A stretch of DNA of 64,000 nucleotides from Klebsormidium nitens. Its lineage: Eukaryota; Streptophyta; Klebsormidiophyceae; Klebsormidiales; Klebsormidiaceae. Positions 1 through 11,032 of the stretch are shown here, in pieces. Each line of letters opens with the position of its first letter. Within the stretch, counting starts at the first letter, position 1. The notes beneath the pieces were generated by a model. It did not search any database and was not told where the DNA came from. It was given only the letters and a program-made list of their open reading frames with translations. The translations under genes and the position numbers were made by a program. The stretch covers positions 186,001 through 250,000 of the forward strand of contig DF236978.1 of the NCBI GenBank assembly GCA_000708835.1, written 5' to 3'.

Positions 1-397
1 CCCGCTGAAACTCCTCCAAGGTCGTCACTTTCGGTTTTGCATGATCTCCGGTCCGGTATAAATCGGCTTCACGTTGGACTTCGAGGTCGTTTATTATCTC
101 TCTGATTGATTCCATCCTTTGTCGAGTCCAGTCGCTTTTGCTCAACAACACGTCTTCCACAGTCTGCCGGATCCGCCGCTTTGAATCTGATGGCGTTTCT
201 TCGATCTAGGATGTTCGCTGTTCTCTCAAGTTGTGCAAGTGCTTGTGAGCCGTCTCATACATCGAGAATTCGTTGATTCCAGCTCCGAGTGTTTCGAGGG
301 TTGGACCTTGCATTGTCCACCGGGCTTGAAAGACGGTTATCCCAGCTTCAAACCCTTCTTTAAAAATCTTCCCCTGGCTGAAGCTTGTACTTTTCAC
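1..397 (-). pseudogene. Unidentified open frame interrupted by one stop, running off the left edge
   Basis: On the minus strand one frame is open from about 397 down to the window edge, broken only by a TAG at 208-206. Both halves look protein-like. The part before the stop ends with the residues HKHLHNLREQRTS. The part after it is charged and probably helical, with stretches such as ESIREIINDLEVQREADLY. The TAG could be the end of an intron (acceptor at 207-206, exon starting at 205), so this may be a 3' or internal exon of a gene lying mostly to the left. It could also be a decayed element, or chance coding potential inside an intron of the plus-strand gene that starts its visible exon at 465. 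No family was recognised. Confidence 0.3.
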
Positions 398-464
398 GGA
401 GCTTGAAAGCCCGTGATTTCAACTTCACATCTTTTGATAGGCTGAACTCTATTCAATTTTGCAG

Positions 465-3125
465 GGCTTAAAGGACCGCATCCTGGTGCGCGAAACGCAG
501 CTGCGCGCGTTCCACAGCACGACGGCCAAGGCGTTCCCATTGCTCCAGACCATGATGGAGCAGCTCGACACGATGAGGAGCGTGAGCAAACTGTCAGCAG
601 AGGACGAGCAAGAAATCACTCGCAGCGGGGGGGAGGGTTCCAAAGGCACGGTTAACCCCCCTGAGGCAAACGAGCTCGCGGAGGGGGGCGAGGATGACAC
701 TGGAAACAGCCCCCTGAGGCGAGATGAGGAGATGGCGGACGCAGAGGAGGCGTGGAGAGATGTCAATATGACGCAACTCGAAGAGGATGAGGAGTTCGTC
801 TTGAGCACCGCGCCTGTGAGGCGGACTCCGCAGAAGACCCCCCCGAAAAGTTTGCGGGTTGCGTCGCCCGCTCAGAGGGGGTCAGCTTCGAAGACGCCCG
901 GGTTAAGGGCGGGGTTAGCGTCGCCGGGTGGGGTTAGCAGGGCGTTAAAGTTCGGGCAGGAGAACGGGGGTACGTCTCAGGAGGAAGAACAGGAGGGAAG
1001 TAAAGACTTGGGGCGGGAAGGGGGTATGCTTGGCGAAGTGTTTGCCAAACCAGCGGATCGGGAACCCGTGCAGAAGACGCCTGGAAAGGCGGAGAACGGG
1101 GAAGAGGAGCAAAACGGTGGAGAACTAGAAGGAGAAAGAAAACAGGATGCCGACAAGGAAACGCAGGACGAAGAAGAGATCGAGAAAGAACAGGAGGGTA
1201 GAAATGGAATTGAGGGCAAAGAGAAGAGCCAGGACGAGAGTCAACGAGGGAAAGACGAGAGTGAGAAAGTCGAGGGAGAGGGGCTGGGGCCGAGGGACCA
1301 GGAGACGTTGCTGATGGAAGATGACGTCATTGGCACTGTTCCCGCTACGTATGCAGTCGGGACGCTCCTCATGGAGGAGCCTGAGGGTGGGGAGCTGGGT
1401 AGCCTGGAGGGGGGCTTGGGCACAGGCAAATCTGCCCCCCTGGCGCAGATCCCGGAGGAAGTGGAAGAGGGGGAGATCCGGGATGATGAGGAGGGAGGGA
1501 CAGCGGAGGGGCAAGAATTCACACAGCTGAACAACGGCGCGACGCAGGCGGTGGGAAAACTTCCTGAGGGCGAGAACGAGGAGGAAGTTGGGGGTGAGGA
1601 GAAGGAAACTGCAGAAGACGGGGCCGTGCAAAACGGAGAGCGTGCAGGGGGGTCGGAAGCGCAGGCTGATCAGACCCCCCGGAACGAAGCCCCTCGAGGT
1701 GGAAAGGACTCCCTGGAAAATGGGCAGCCCCCCGAAAGTTTTCAGATGTCTGAATATGCGGACGGTACTCCGAGGGGGGGCTCGGACGCCTTTGAGCTCA
1801 CGGGAAGCCGGCGGGTTTCTTTGGGGGATCCGCTGAAGGGGCTCCAAAACCGCAGGGAGAGCACAGGGGGGCGGCGGGAGAGCCTGCTTGAGAAGATGGA
1901 CTTGATAATGGACGCGGATTTCACGGACACGGAGAAAGGGGTCCCAGCCAGCCCCGCGGCCCAGGGCGCAACGCAGCTCCTTTCTAACAGCCAACGCGCC
2001 AAGCACCCCAGCCCGGACTCCGTTCTGCCCGCTAGCCCAAAACGAGGGGCTATTAGCAGCCTTCTGGCAGCCGGGATTGCGGGCGGGTGGCGCAAAGGGG
2101 GTTCCGACGGCTTCTGGGCAGGTCTGAATCTGAACGACAAACCCCCCCCGGCAAGCGCCCCCGCCGGGCCTCGGCCTGTGTTGGCCGGGGCGTCGCCTTC
2201 GACGGCGCGGGCGCTGTTCCGGCGGAAGTCTAGCGAGTTTCTCGGGGACTCGGGATCCGAGCCGGGTGCAAAGCGGTTTAAGGCGGCCGGTGACGACGAC
2301 GTCGTGCAAGACTCGGGGAGCCAGCGCACAGCGGACGGAGGCCTCCGGACCGAGAGCGTGGCGCGAAAGAGGGGCGGCAGCAGTGAGGAAAAGGAGCCCC
2401 TCGATGACGCCAGCGGCCACGACGATGACGTCGGCGAGGGGGGCGATGACGACGATCCCCCTGCCCGGCCCGCGCGTGAGCTCGTCTCGTCGCAACGGAG
2501 CGTCAGCGGGAAGGCCCTCGAAAGCGCGCCGAGCCCCGCTTCCGTCAGCATTGGGAACCGCCGAGGCCCTGTAGAGGACGACATTGACGGCGCCGCACAG
2601 GCAGAGGAGGCGGACCCCGAGGCCCCACAGGGCCCCGTGGAGACGCAGGCCACCGGAAACGACCTGGCGGGGGGTGGTGAGAGTGACCCGTTTCGGGTGG
2701 GGGGGTTTCCTGGCCCGGGCAGCGCGCCTCTTCCGAGCAGCCTGGCGGGCCTGCAGTGCAGCGAGGCGCTGACGTCAGCGCGGACCGCTGACTTCACCGA
2801 GAGCCCCGTGGAGCCGACGCCCGCCGCGATGCCCCCCCCCACGGTGCCTCCCCCGGCACCGAAGGCGCGGACGCCGCGGCAGGCAGAGAGGGTTGGGAGG
2901 GGGGGGTTCGGAAATGACCCCCTGGCGGGGCTGGACGTCATGCTTGACATCATGCGGCCAGCAGGGGACATGGGCGAGAGTTTGCAGAGCGATGGAAGGG
3001 TTGGGGATTCGGAGATTGAGTCGGAGGACGAGGATTTGTTGGAGGAGGGAGCAAGTGATTATGAGGGAGGGGAGCGGGGAGCGCCCGTGGGGACGGAGGT
3101 TTTGGCCAACGGGCGGGGCGGGTGA
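465..3125 (+). CDS. 3' terminal exon of a long acidic, disordered S/T-P-rich protein (partial)
   Basis: A pyrimidine-rich tract and CAG acceptor at 462-464 open a single 2.66 kb exon in phase 0 that ends in TGA at 3123-3125. The visible 886 residues begin with a short, probably helical segment (GLKDRILVRETQLRAFHST, then FPLLQTMMEQLDTMRS). After that they are low complexity: long runs of E, D, G, Q and P. There are several S/T-P sites in basic context (RTPQKTPPKS, SKTPG, QKTPGK) of the kind cyclin-dependent kinases use, and an acidic tail (IESEDEDLLEEGASDYEGG). No catalytic motif or known domain is visible. The 5' exons are outside the window. The composition would suit a nuclear or mitotic scaffold, but that is inference only. 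Long open frames on the opposite strand here are composition artefacts. Confidence 0.75.
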   Translation, partial: GLKDRILVRETQLRAFHSTTAKAFPLLQTMMEQLDTMRSVSKLSAEDEQEITRSGGEGSKGTVNPPEANELAEGGEDDTGNSPLRRDEEMADAEEAWRDVNMTQLEEDEEFVLSTAPVRRTPQKTPPKSLRVASPAQRGSASKTPGLRAGLASPGGVSRALKFGQENGGTSQEEEQEGSKDLGREGGMLGEVFAKPADREPVQKTPGKAENGEEEQNGGELEGERKQDADKETQDEEEIEKEQEGRNGIEGKEKSQDESQRGKDESEKVEGEGLGPRDQETLLMEDDVIGTVPATYAVGTLLMEEPEGGELGSLEGGLGTGKSAPLAQIPEEVEEGEIRDDEEGGTAEGQEFTQLNNGATQAVGKLPEGENEEEVGGEEKETAEDGAVQNGERAGGSEAQADQTPRNEAPRGGKDSLENGQPPESFQMSEYADGTPRGGSDAFELTGSRRVSLGDPLKGLQNRRESTGGRRESLLEKMDLIMDADFTDTEKGVPASPAAQGATQLLSNSQRAKHPSPDSVLPASPKRGAISSLLAAGIAGGWRKGGSDGFWAGLNLNDKPPPASAPAGPRPVLAGASPSTARALFRRKSSEFLGDSGSEPGAKRFKAAGDDDVVQDSGSQRTADGGLRTESVARKRGGSSEEKEPLDDASGHDDDVGEGGDDDDPPARPARELVSSQRSVSGKALESAPSPASVSIGNRRGPVEDDIDGAAQAEEADPEAPQGPVETQATGNDLAGGGESDPFRVGGFPGPGSAPLPSSLAGLQCSEALTSARTADFTESPVEPTPAAMPPPTVPPPAPKARTPRQAERVGRGGFGNDPLAGLDVMLDIMRPAGDMGESLQSDGRVGDSEIESEDEDLLEEGASDYEGGERGAPVGTEVLANGRGG

Positions 3126-5036
3126 GGGATGGTAAATAGGATTGGGTATGGGGTCTGGGGCGGGACGCCCCGTATATTGGAAAGGGTAGGCGCTGCAGAC
3201 CAGATTCGGGTGTGTTTTGCGTCTAGAAACCAGAGGGGGCAAACGGCGTCACCTTTCTTGTATTGGCGGTAACCAACTGGGCCGCTCTTGTCAGCAACCA
3301 ACCAAGCGAATGGTGCAACTGCGTGTGCAATTGCAGGCCCCATTGCCCAAATACTCGAGACCAGACTGGGCCGCTCTAGAAGCCTCGCTTAATACTTGCA
3401 CAGAACGCGGCAATGCTGTACTGACGAGCTTGAGTTCAAGGGTCAAGATCGAGCAAACCGGGTGCTTTGTCACCCTAAGTACGTAAGTGTGCATTCCTTC
3501 AATCTAGATACTGGATCAAGCAAACAACTTGTGAGAGCGGCAAATCTGAACGTGCAGTGCCCAGTCAGTCATCCTCGATGTTTTGTGCTCATCTTCGCTT
3601 CCAACTATCGAGTTGTTCCCATGCTGTTTGGTGCCCTTGTACGCAAAGGGAAATAATGTTGGATCGAGGTCATTTGCCGCCGCCCAGTTCCACATCGACC
3701 AAAGATCGCATGCAAGCCTACAATTATCATACTACAAGACTCCGACCTGATGACCAGTTCTCTTACGACATGCAGCAGTAATGATCGGAGTCAAGTAGCT
3801 GCTGTACAGTCCTCATTAGGCGTGCATGCACCCGCAAGGTGTTTGAATTGCGCGCACCGTGTTGGCTCAAAGCCGACTCATGTTTTAAGTTTGCTGGATC
3901 GATTCACAGCAAACTTATGTCGTCGGGCCCCGTTTAATGCAATCCGACTGGACATGCAGTATGATTTTCGGATTGATCGATGCCGCAACTGACACTTAGA
4001 TCAAGCGCTAGCTGCAGCGGGCTGGACCTTTTAATTAACCAGTGGTTAGAACCGGGCCGCCCCCCAGTACAGTTTTGGTGCATGACCCTTCGATAGTGCA
4101 CTTTCCGATAGTGCACCCTTCGATCATTAGTGCACTGACATGCTGAGTCGCGATTCTTTGATTGCTCTAGAATGAGTACCTAGAAGCGGACCGACGACAC
4201 GTACCTGTGACGGTAATCATAAGGCTGCGTTAGCATCAATCAGGGACCATGATCAATGCAATGAAGATACACAATGAATGATCCAGAAGCGATGATTTTG
4301 ACAAAACCGGCACCCTCGTGTCAAGTCTGTTGTATTCTAGCTTGCAGTCAGAAGTCACTTGTCTACATCTATGCAGTAGAATTAAAGGAAGTGCCTGGCC
4401 CTACTAGCCTTTATACCTACCGTCACTAGTTGCAATTTGCCTATAGGGACAAGCTGGGTACATTGACCAAATGTTGACGATACGAGCCAAGTATTCTTGA
4501 CTCGCTGTATCGCCTTGTATGCCGACAAAACGCCGCCTACTTTCAGCTTTTGTCGGCCTTTAGGAACTTCCGTTTGGCCCCAGTTTACATCAGTCGGCTT
4601 GTGCCAACCGCTGCGCGGTCCTACATTTCCATGTATATGGACTAAGGATTACTGAGAAAAACCGTTTGACTATAGATCGAGCTCCGACCCCGTACTTTAA
4701 TGAACTATATATATCACTACACCACAACCGAATCATGATATCTTTGACACGCTTTGTTTCCTGTTACGGTCCGACGCTTGCACTAGGTGTCACTGCTTGC
4801 ACAAAATGGTCCAACCAACTCCTCTGATCAGGAAGATAGTTTGTTGGACGAAAAATGTATGCCCCCAAGACCCTTCTTATCAACGCAAACATGCAGAACC
4901 CCAAGCGAAAACATGCCTGCTTTACTTGAAATTACCATGAAATTCTGTTGTAAATGATCACAGCGGAGGGACCTAGCTTGCAGCGGCCCCGTCAATCGAG
5001 TAGCTGACTGTCACGGAGTTGCGTCCATCAGGGCCC
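3126..5036. other. Intergenic region without a recognisable gene
   Basis: This is the 3' flank of the plus-strand disordered-protein gene and of minus-strand root-cap-like gene A, so it is a convergent intergenic spacer. Frames are short and unconvincing. A small imperfect repeat of the unit TTCGATAGTGCAC lies around 4087-4136. Nothing else was identified. Confidence 0.5.
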
Positions 5037-5080
5037 GTTCCGGTTCCGGTTCCGGTTCCGGTTCCGGTTCCGGTTCCGGT
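5037..5080. repeat. Hexanucleotide microsatellite (GTTCCG)7
   Basis: About 7.3 perfect copies of GTTCCG lie directly downstream of the stop codon of root-cap-like gene A, so probably in or next to its 3' untranslated region. Confidence 0.95.
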
Positions 5081-5087
5081 CTAGCTT

Positions 5088-8000
5088 TCACCCAAATCTG
5101 CAGACGGCGGAGGACCCAGACGCGCAACCCGCGTTCTTGACTGTGATTGGGGAAGCGCCGGTTCCGTCCGAGAAGCTAAGACGACGGCGGAGTGTGGCGG
5201 TGAGCCCCATTCTCTTGGCGGGGCCGTTGGGGCTGCTTCCGAAGCGGCCGCGCGCGCAGTCGGGCGCCAGCAGAGATGACGTGCGGTACTCGTCGTCGGA
5301 TCCGTCGACCTGGGAATATCGGACGGCCACGATTTGCAGAGCGATAGAGATGGACGCTCCGGCACCTCTTGCTTTCACGAACGACTCTTTTCAGTAAGAT
5401 CAGCACCCGGGGGACGGGTGGGATCACTTAGAGGCTTAGGTGTGGAGCGGGTCATGGTGTGAGTTAAGGGTTTTTCTTTAATAAGGTGCCCAGGACTCCG
5501 GTATTCAGATTATGGAAGCTCTTGCTAGTGCAAGCACGAGTTGCTAGTTTTGAGATGGACCGGATCTAAGAGCGGGGCAAAGGGATGGGTGAGAAACAAA
5601 CACAGTCAAAACGCGAGGCTAAGTGCGGCGCTGGACGGACGAGACTTGACCGATCGAGTATTGGGATAGCGATGTGCGAGCAAGAGACGGAAAGAATGGG
5701 AGATTGGCTCGTCCACTCTTTTGGATCTATGATCGCCCGCTTTGAATCAAACTTTGTCAGACTGTGGTGCTTTTTGGCTGGGGACACCTAAGCAGCATTG
5801 CTCATATTGACGTCAAAATCGAACTCCAGGAGTCGAGAAGATCCCCTTGAGCCAACTAGAAAGCCGTCACGTGTTTCTCGCACGAGCAAGCTTCGAGCTG
5901 AAAGACGATTGATATGCCTCTTTGTTCTGCAGCGTCCGCAACTGATCTTGCGGCATACTGTCATCAGTCGCACGATGATGACGTGGAACGGACCTGCGCT
6001 TCGCACAAGTTCAGTCCAAACTGCACAAAACCGGAGCGGACGAGTGGGGAACTTACGACGTCAGCGGCCCGCAGCTGGGGGCCGTTCACCTTCATCGCGG
6101 CAGCGATGACGTCAGCACGGGAAGGCTGCAGAGGCGCAGGGGTAGAGTTTCGGTCTTTCGGCTGATGGAAGCGTGCAAAGTTTGAATGAGGGGCGAGTTG
6201 ATTGAAAGCATGCTGATGCAGCTTGCAGTAGGCGCCGGTTGAAAATACTGGCAACTCTAGATTGTATCGACAGCAGATTGCAATCAGATAGAAAGCCCCG
6301 GACACCTAGACTGAAAATGTTAACCCAAACTTGACGCCCCTCCGCACCCTCACTCACCCTAACCCCCCAACCTAAGCGAACCCCACTAGTTCCCCGGGTG
6401 CCTATGTTGATGCAATATCTGCCGAGAATGCAAATCGAGAGTTACAAGATTCTGTTATAAGCCCAGACGCGCATTTCAATCACTCTTTACAACTGACGAG
6501 GAGGGCTCCTGGAAGATCCCTTTGAATGCAAGAAACTAAAACACCCTTTGAAGAAGTTGACAATCAAGTATCTCAAATACCAATGCACTCCCCTCATATT
6601 TCAATCCGATCATGCAAAATCTGCGGAGCTTATCTCTGTGTGCACACGGTAAGAAAGGCGCAGGCCAACGTTTCTGGCAAATGTCGGCATCCCGTTTTGT
6701 CGCGTCAGTAGGGGACCTAGAGGGTGCCAACGCGAAGTGCCTCAAATCCTGAACCCTTATAATCGTTCCGTTCTGAGTATCCCGTCGTGCGTTTTCTATA
6801 TTGATGACGTCCCGCCCTTACCTGGAAAGTCTGGCCCAAAACGCCGTGCACATCGGAGGTCGCGTGGATCCAGTCAATGAACCAGTCGAGGTGCTTCACT
6901 GCGCGTACGAGAACTCTTGCTCTGAAGTTCGTTTCTTGTTGGTTCACCTTCCTTCCAAGCTTCCGGACACACGATCCAAGAGAAACATTTCTTTTGAGAG
7001 CATTGATCGATCAAGAGCCTCAGGGGTTCTTGACGCTCAATGGAAGCATTTGTCCGAAATGCGGCCTTCAGGAGAAGAAGGCCGAGATGGACTGCTTCCC
7101 CAACGTGCAGGCAACCCGAAGAAACCAATGAGAAGCCACGTGTCAGCCTGAGATGGCGCCACGTACCCTCGGGCATGTCGTGCCTTTCGGTGGTGATCGT
7201 GATGTTGGCCAGGCCTTCGACAACGAGAACGACGGCGAAACCGTTCTCTTCCGCCATGGAGAGCTCGATCCCCGCGCCGGGAGACAAGAACACCCGGAGG
7301 GGCCCGAATCTGTCGCAGAGGGAGTGACGGGTGAAAGCGGCCGGGGCGAGGGGTCGCCCATCCAAAGTGATGGCGAAATTGGCATCGTCGTCAGAAGGGA
7401 CATCCTGAAATACAAATGACTTAGGTTTGGTACGCTTTGGGTACGGTTCAGCTAACCACCCAGCTAGGACGTCTCGGACGAGATCTGGATGTACTGCACA
7501 TGCCCGAACTTGTTCCGAAAGTGTCTTAGCCGGCAGAGACTTCTTCCCAAAAGAGAGTCTGAATGTGATCCGAACCTGATCCGAATTCAGGCCGAGATCA
7601 AGCTTTCATAAAGCTGCACCGATCTGAAACGCGTCCGAATTTGGATCTGAACCTGTCCGAATCGAATCTGAAGCGCACTTCAGTCCGGATATGGTTCGAA
7701 GGCTTTCTTGCAGTGCGCGCAATCAACGGGAGGCGTTGATTTTGGGTTTCAGGGTGGGTATGGGTGCAGAGGGCGTGATGCTAAGGATTTATCTTTGCAA
7801 TTTCAGAGTAGGAGCTTACTATACTCAGGGCTTGCTAAATCTAATTCGAAAAGACATGCGTCCTGAGGACTCAGGTTACACGGAACTCAAGCTGTTGTTG
7901 TCCTGCAGGTTAAGTGAGTTTTTGAGGAGATCTTAGACGAATAATTGCCTTTAATTTCAGGGCTGTTTGAGATGATGAGGAGAAAGAAGTATGCGTCAAG

Positions 8001-11000
8001 ACGATAAGGAGTGCCTATAAGAATAAACCTGTGTTCCTGAGCAACCTCGACCAAGCTACGTGGACATGACGTGTGCACTGTGCTTCTGCTTTGCCTTTTC
8101 AGCTCAGGAATACCAGAAGATTCAACATCGTGCTCCAAGGAAGCAAAACATTCTTGTCTTACCATTGGGTTTAGTAGCAACAAGAGCGTCCCGGATCGAA
8201 AAGAGGAAGCTTTAATCGTTCACCTGATTCAGCTGGAGGCTGACTTTGTGCTGATTCTTCCCACGCTTGTACAGCAGCGCGAAAGCTGCAGAGAACAATC
8301 CTCAATTCAGTGACTCTGATTTCTGTTCTTCATCCTTACTTTTCTTCTCGCAGTTCGAAGTATAATAGCTGGTAGGAAGTTCTATCTTCTTGATCAGCTT
8401 GAAACCAGAGCTAGTCGATCTTCTTTCGTAAGGATGCTTACCCTCTTTGCTTAGAAAGGCAGTCTGATTAGATACAGCAGGCGTAACGTGGAAAGAAAGG
8501 AGCTCAAATATTAGTAAGAAACCAGCAGGACTGTCACATCTTCTCCTCAGAACCCTGAACCACATACACTCTTAATTGGCTGGGCCATCAGGACGCTGGA
8601 AGGGGCTAGCCGCTTGTCACATTAACGTTTGACAGGTCCAATTATGCAACACGCTCCATAGCTGCACTTGGGGGATATATGCTTCACTTGGAGGAAATTC
8701 CAGCTTTTGAGAGCGGAGTGTCGTCATAAGGATGAAGAAGCTGGAAACCGCTGGAAGTCGAGGCTTGCTACTCGTCCCTCTCATGTGGGAGCTTGGACTA
8801 GACTCGTCTTCTTGTTTCCCGCTGAAAGAGAAAGCGTCAGAATGCCTGATCTGCCCTTTTTCTTACACAAAGTTTGCTCTCAGCTCTTCACAGGATCCTT
8901 GTTTCAAAAGTGCTGAGAGAGTTTGGCCCTACACTTGATAGTACTGAAACGCACCCCAGTTGTCTTATACGAGGGGCTTACCATCGAAATAGGTCTTGCC
9001 GAGTTCCCCAAACAGGTGCGTGTTGATCTGGATGTTGGAGTCGCTTATCATGCAGAAAGATTCGCCAGGATAACCATGCCAGTCGAACTTCTCCCCCTGG
9101 AGCCCAAACATATGGGGATCTGCAGAAAAAGCAATCAGGTTGTGTGCTTTTGGCATGCCAAATGGCATTGAGATTCAAAAAGAGCGCTTGAGCCTCCCAT
9201 GCTTGAAAGGTCGAATCAGCTCTGATTATGTCGAGGAAAGAGGTTTGAACAGAGTTTTGGAGTAAGCAGCCCTTACTTTTGGTCCTCACCCCTTGAAGTC
9301 ATTCAAACCTGTGCTCCTGTGTCAAAATGTTGTCTGGACGATTTCTGAGGCATCAAGCAGAGAACACAAGGCAGCATGTGTGATGATGGTTACTAGGGCA
9401 TCGTGTCAAAACACTTTTACAGTGGTGTACTGAACTCCGGTTTTCCGGCTTTTAGAGGGGGCCATGGAGGCCGGTTTTGAGCAACTTTGGGGTTCGATTG
9501 GGGGGGTATGGAAGCCGGTTCTCGTTTTCCACCCTCTGCATTTTTTGAGGTGGGGGCTATGGAAGCCGGTTTTATAAGCTAAGTGACCTGGAAACCTTCT
9601 GGGTACCACCGACTTGAATAAGGCTTGAATATACAAATCAACGAAGCTCTTATAGGAGTTGGTCCGTTCAATGGTCATGCAGACTGGCGGCTTCGTGACA
9701 GAAGAAATAACAAAAGGGGTTTAGTTCCGACGCGAGTTCGTGCACAGCAATATCTATCTGGGAGGCGCTTTGAATTTTCAAGAAGAAGCGGGCGGTAGGG
9801 AGGTGTCGGCGTATACTGGGCGCTCCTACACGTGATTATATGTTGCTCGTCAACATATCTACGTATATGGGACCCGGTCAGCTGCCAGGCCGGGGTACGA
9901 CAAGGGGACAGCGGTTGGTGGCTGGTTTTTTAATATCAGGGGATGGTTTTCCGGGCGAAGCGGGCCCCCCCCTGGAAGCCGGTTCCCGATGCTCGTCAAG
10001 ACAGCCCCCCCCCACCCGGAGGCCGGTTTTTTTTTCGGAGTTCAGTACACCACTGCAAAAATGTTTTGACACGATGCCTAGACCGGTGGTTTGTTATCAA
10101 AGTCCCTGAGGGAGATCCACTTTATGTTGCCCAGCTGCTGTGTGACCTATCCCTCCACTTTCAATCTCCTCTTACAGGTGTATAAGCACTCCCTGTAACC
10201 TGACCAAATACTTTCATAGTCGGTGACACGCCACAGCCCCGCTGCCAACCTGCTTGACATACAAATCCTTTGCGCCTGACATGCCTTTCTTACCAGAGTA
10301 TGTTGCATTAGGATTTTTTTGGGGGGGGGAGTCCCCTAAACAGAATAGGCCCACATTTACGCAAGAGCTGAGAGCTGGGTTCGAAGAGCAACCTTTGGAG
10401 AAAAGAGGAGACCATTAGATTCTACGTTGGAAAAGACTTTTACTTAGAAGAGAAGGTTGCCATGTTGGATCAGATCACCATTGCATACCAGCCGCCCTGG
10501 TAAAGTGAAGGGACTAATGTCCAGATAGTAATGCGCAGATTCAGCAAGCCACCAGAGAAAAAACACGGAATGCTGAGCTCCCGGCCTGAAGTTTCAATGC
10601 CAGCTTATGGCAGCCTTGGCCAGAATGGCCGCTTCTGATCCTTCCTTCATCAAGGATTCAACAGCCAGACGCCCCATCCGAGTTGCATTTCGTCAGAAGT
10701 AAGCGCACCCAAAGCAAACAGCCGAACGGCTCAGGTTGAAGAAGAGCTACAAGTTGGAATTCTGTCTTGTGTCAGTACGTACCTCCGCCTCCTCCCGCTG
10801 GGGGAGCCGGTGGCGGGGGCCCGGGTGTAACAGACGGAGTGGGCGTTGGCGTGGGAGTGGGACTCGGAGTTGATGGCGGCCGTGTCCCGGTTGGCGTGGG
10901 GCTCGGAGTTGATCGCGGTGGTGTCGAGGTTGGCGTGGGTGTCGGAGCGGGCTGCCCGCTAGACAGGCTCAGCATCGACCCAAGAACCACCAGCAGCAGT

Positions 11001-11032
11001 TTTGGGGACGGCCGGCTTTGATTGCGCGCCAT
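5088..11032 (-). CDS. Secreted root-cap/LEA-related family protein, copy A
   Basis: Seven exons: 11032-10783, 9119-8982, 8285-8224, 7404-7167, 6898-6822, 6125-6057 and 5309-5088. They join in phase to 351 residues. Residues 1-26 form a signal peptide (hydrophobic core LLLVVLGSMLSLSSG). Residues 27 to about 80 are a Pro/Thr/Ser hinge of TP and SP dipeptides, typical of extracellular hydroxyproline-rich linkers. The conserved domain then starts with GDPHMFGLQGEKFDWHGYPG and FCMISDSNIQINTHLF, which match the GDPHF...HG...FCLVSD...INAHF pattern of the plant Root_cap (PF06830) family. A later block ends in EYRTSSLLAPDCARGRF, also typical of the family. Cysteines sit in FCMIS, SLCDRF, PDCARG and AGCASGSSAVC. 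It is probably a cell-wall or mucilage protein; its biochemical role is unknown. It is a close paralogue of the gene at 56319-61235. Confidence 0.85.
9397..10078. mobile_element. Non-autonomous TIR element (MITE-like) in intron 1 of gene A
   Basis: The ends are inverted repeats of about 43 bases beginning GGCATCGTGTCAAAACA, with 41 of 43 positions matching between 9397-9439 and the complement of 10078-10036. TAG lies immediately outside both ends (9394-9396 and 10079-10081), consistent with a 3-base target duplication. The 682-base interior has no coding frame but contains about five copies of a TGGA(A/G)GCCGGTT motif. The 3-base duplication and GG-start termini would suit PIF/Harbinger or CACTA relatives; the family is not settled. 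Confidence 0.8.

Noticed and set aside
1125-2971. Long minus-strand frames of 456 and 409 codons opposite the disordered-protein exon
   Set aside because: They arise from the GC-rich, stop-poor plus-strand coding sequence. Their Arg/Pro/Ser/Leu-rich products have no protein-like pattern, and they overlap each other in different frames.
9878-10185. Small frames in 9.84-10.19 kb on both strands
   Set aside because: They lie inside the TIR element and reflect its GCCGGTT motif array and homopolymer runs.
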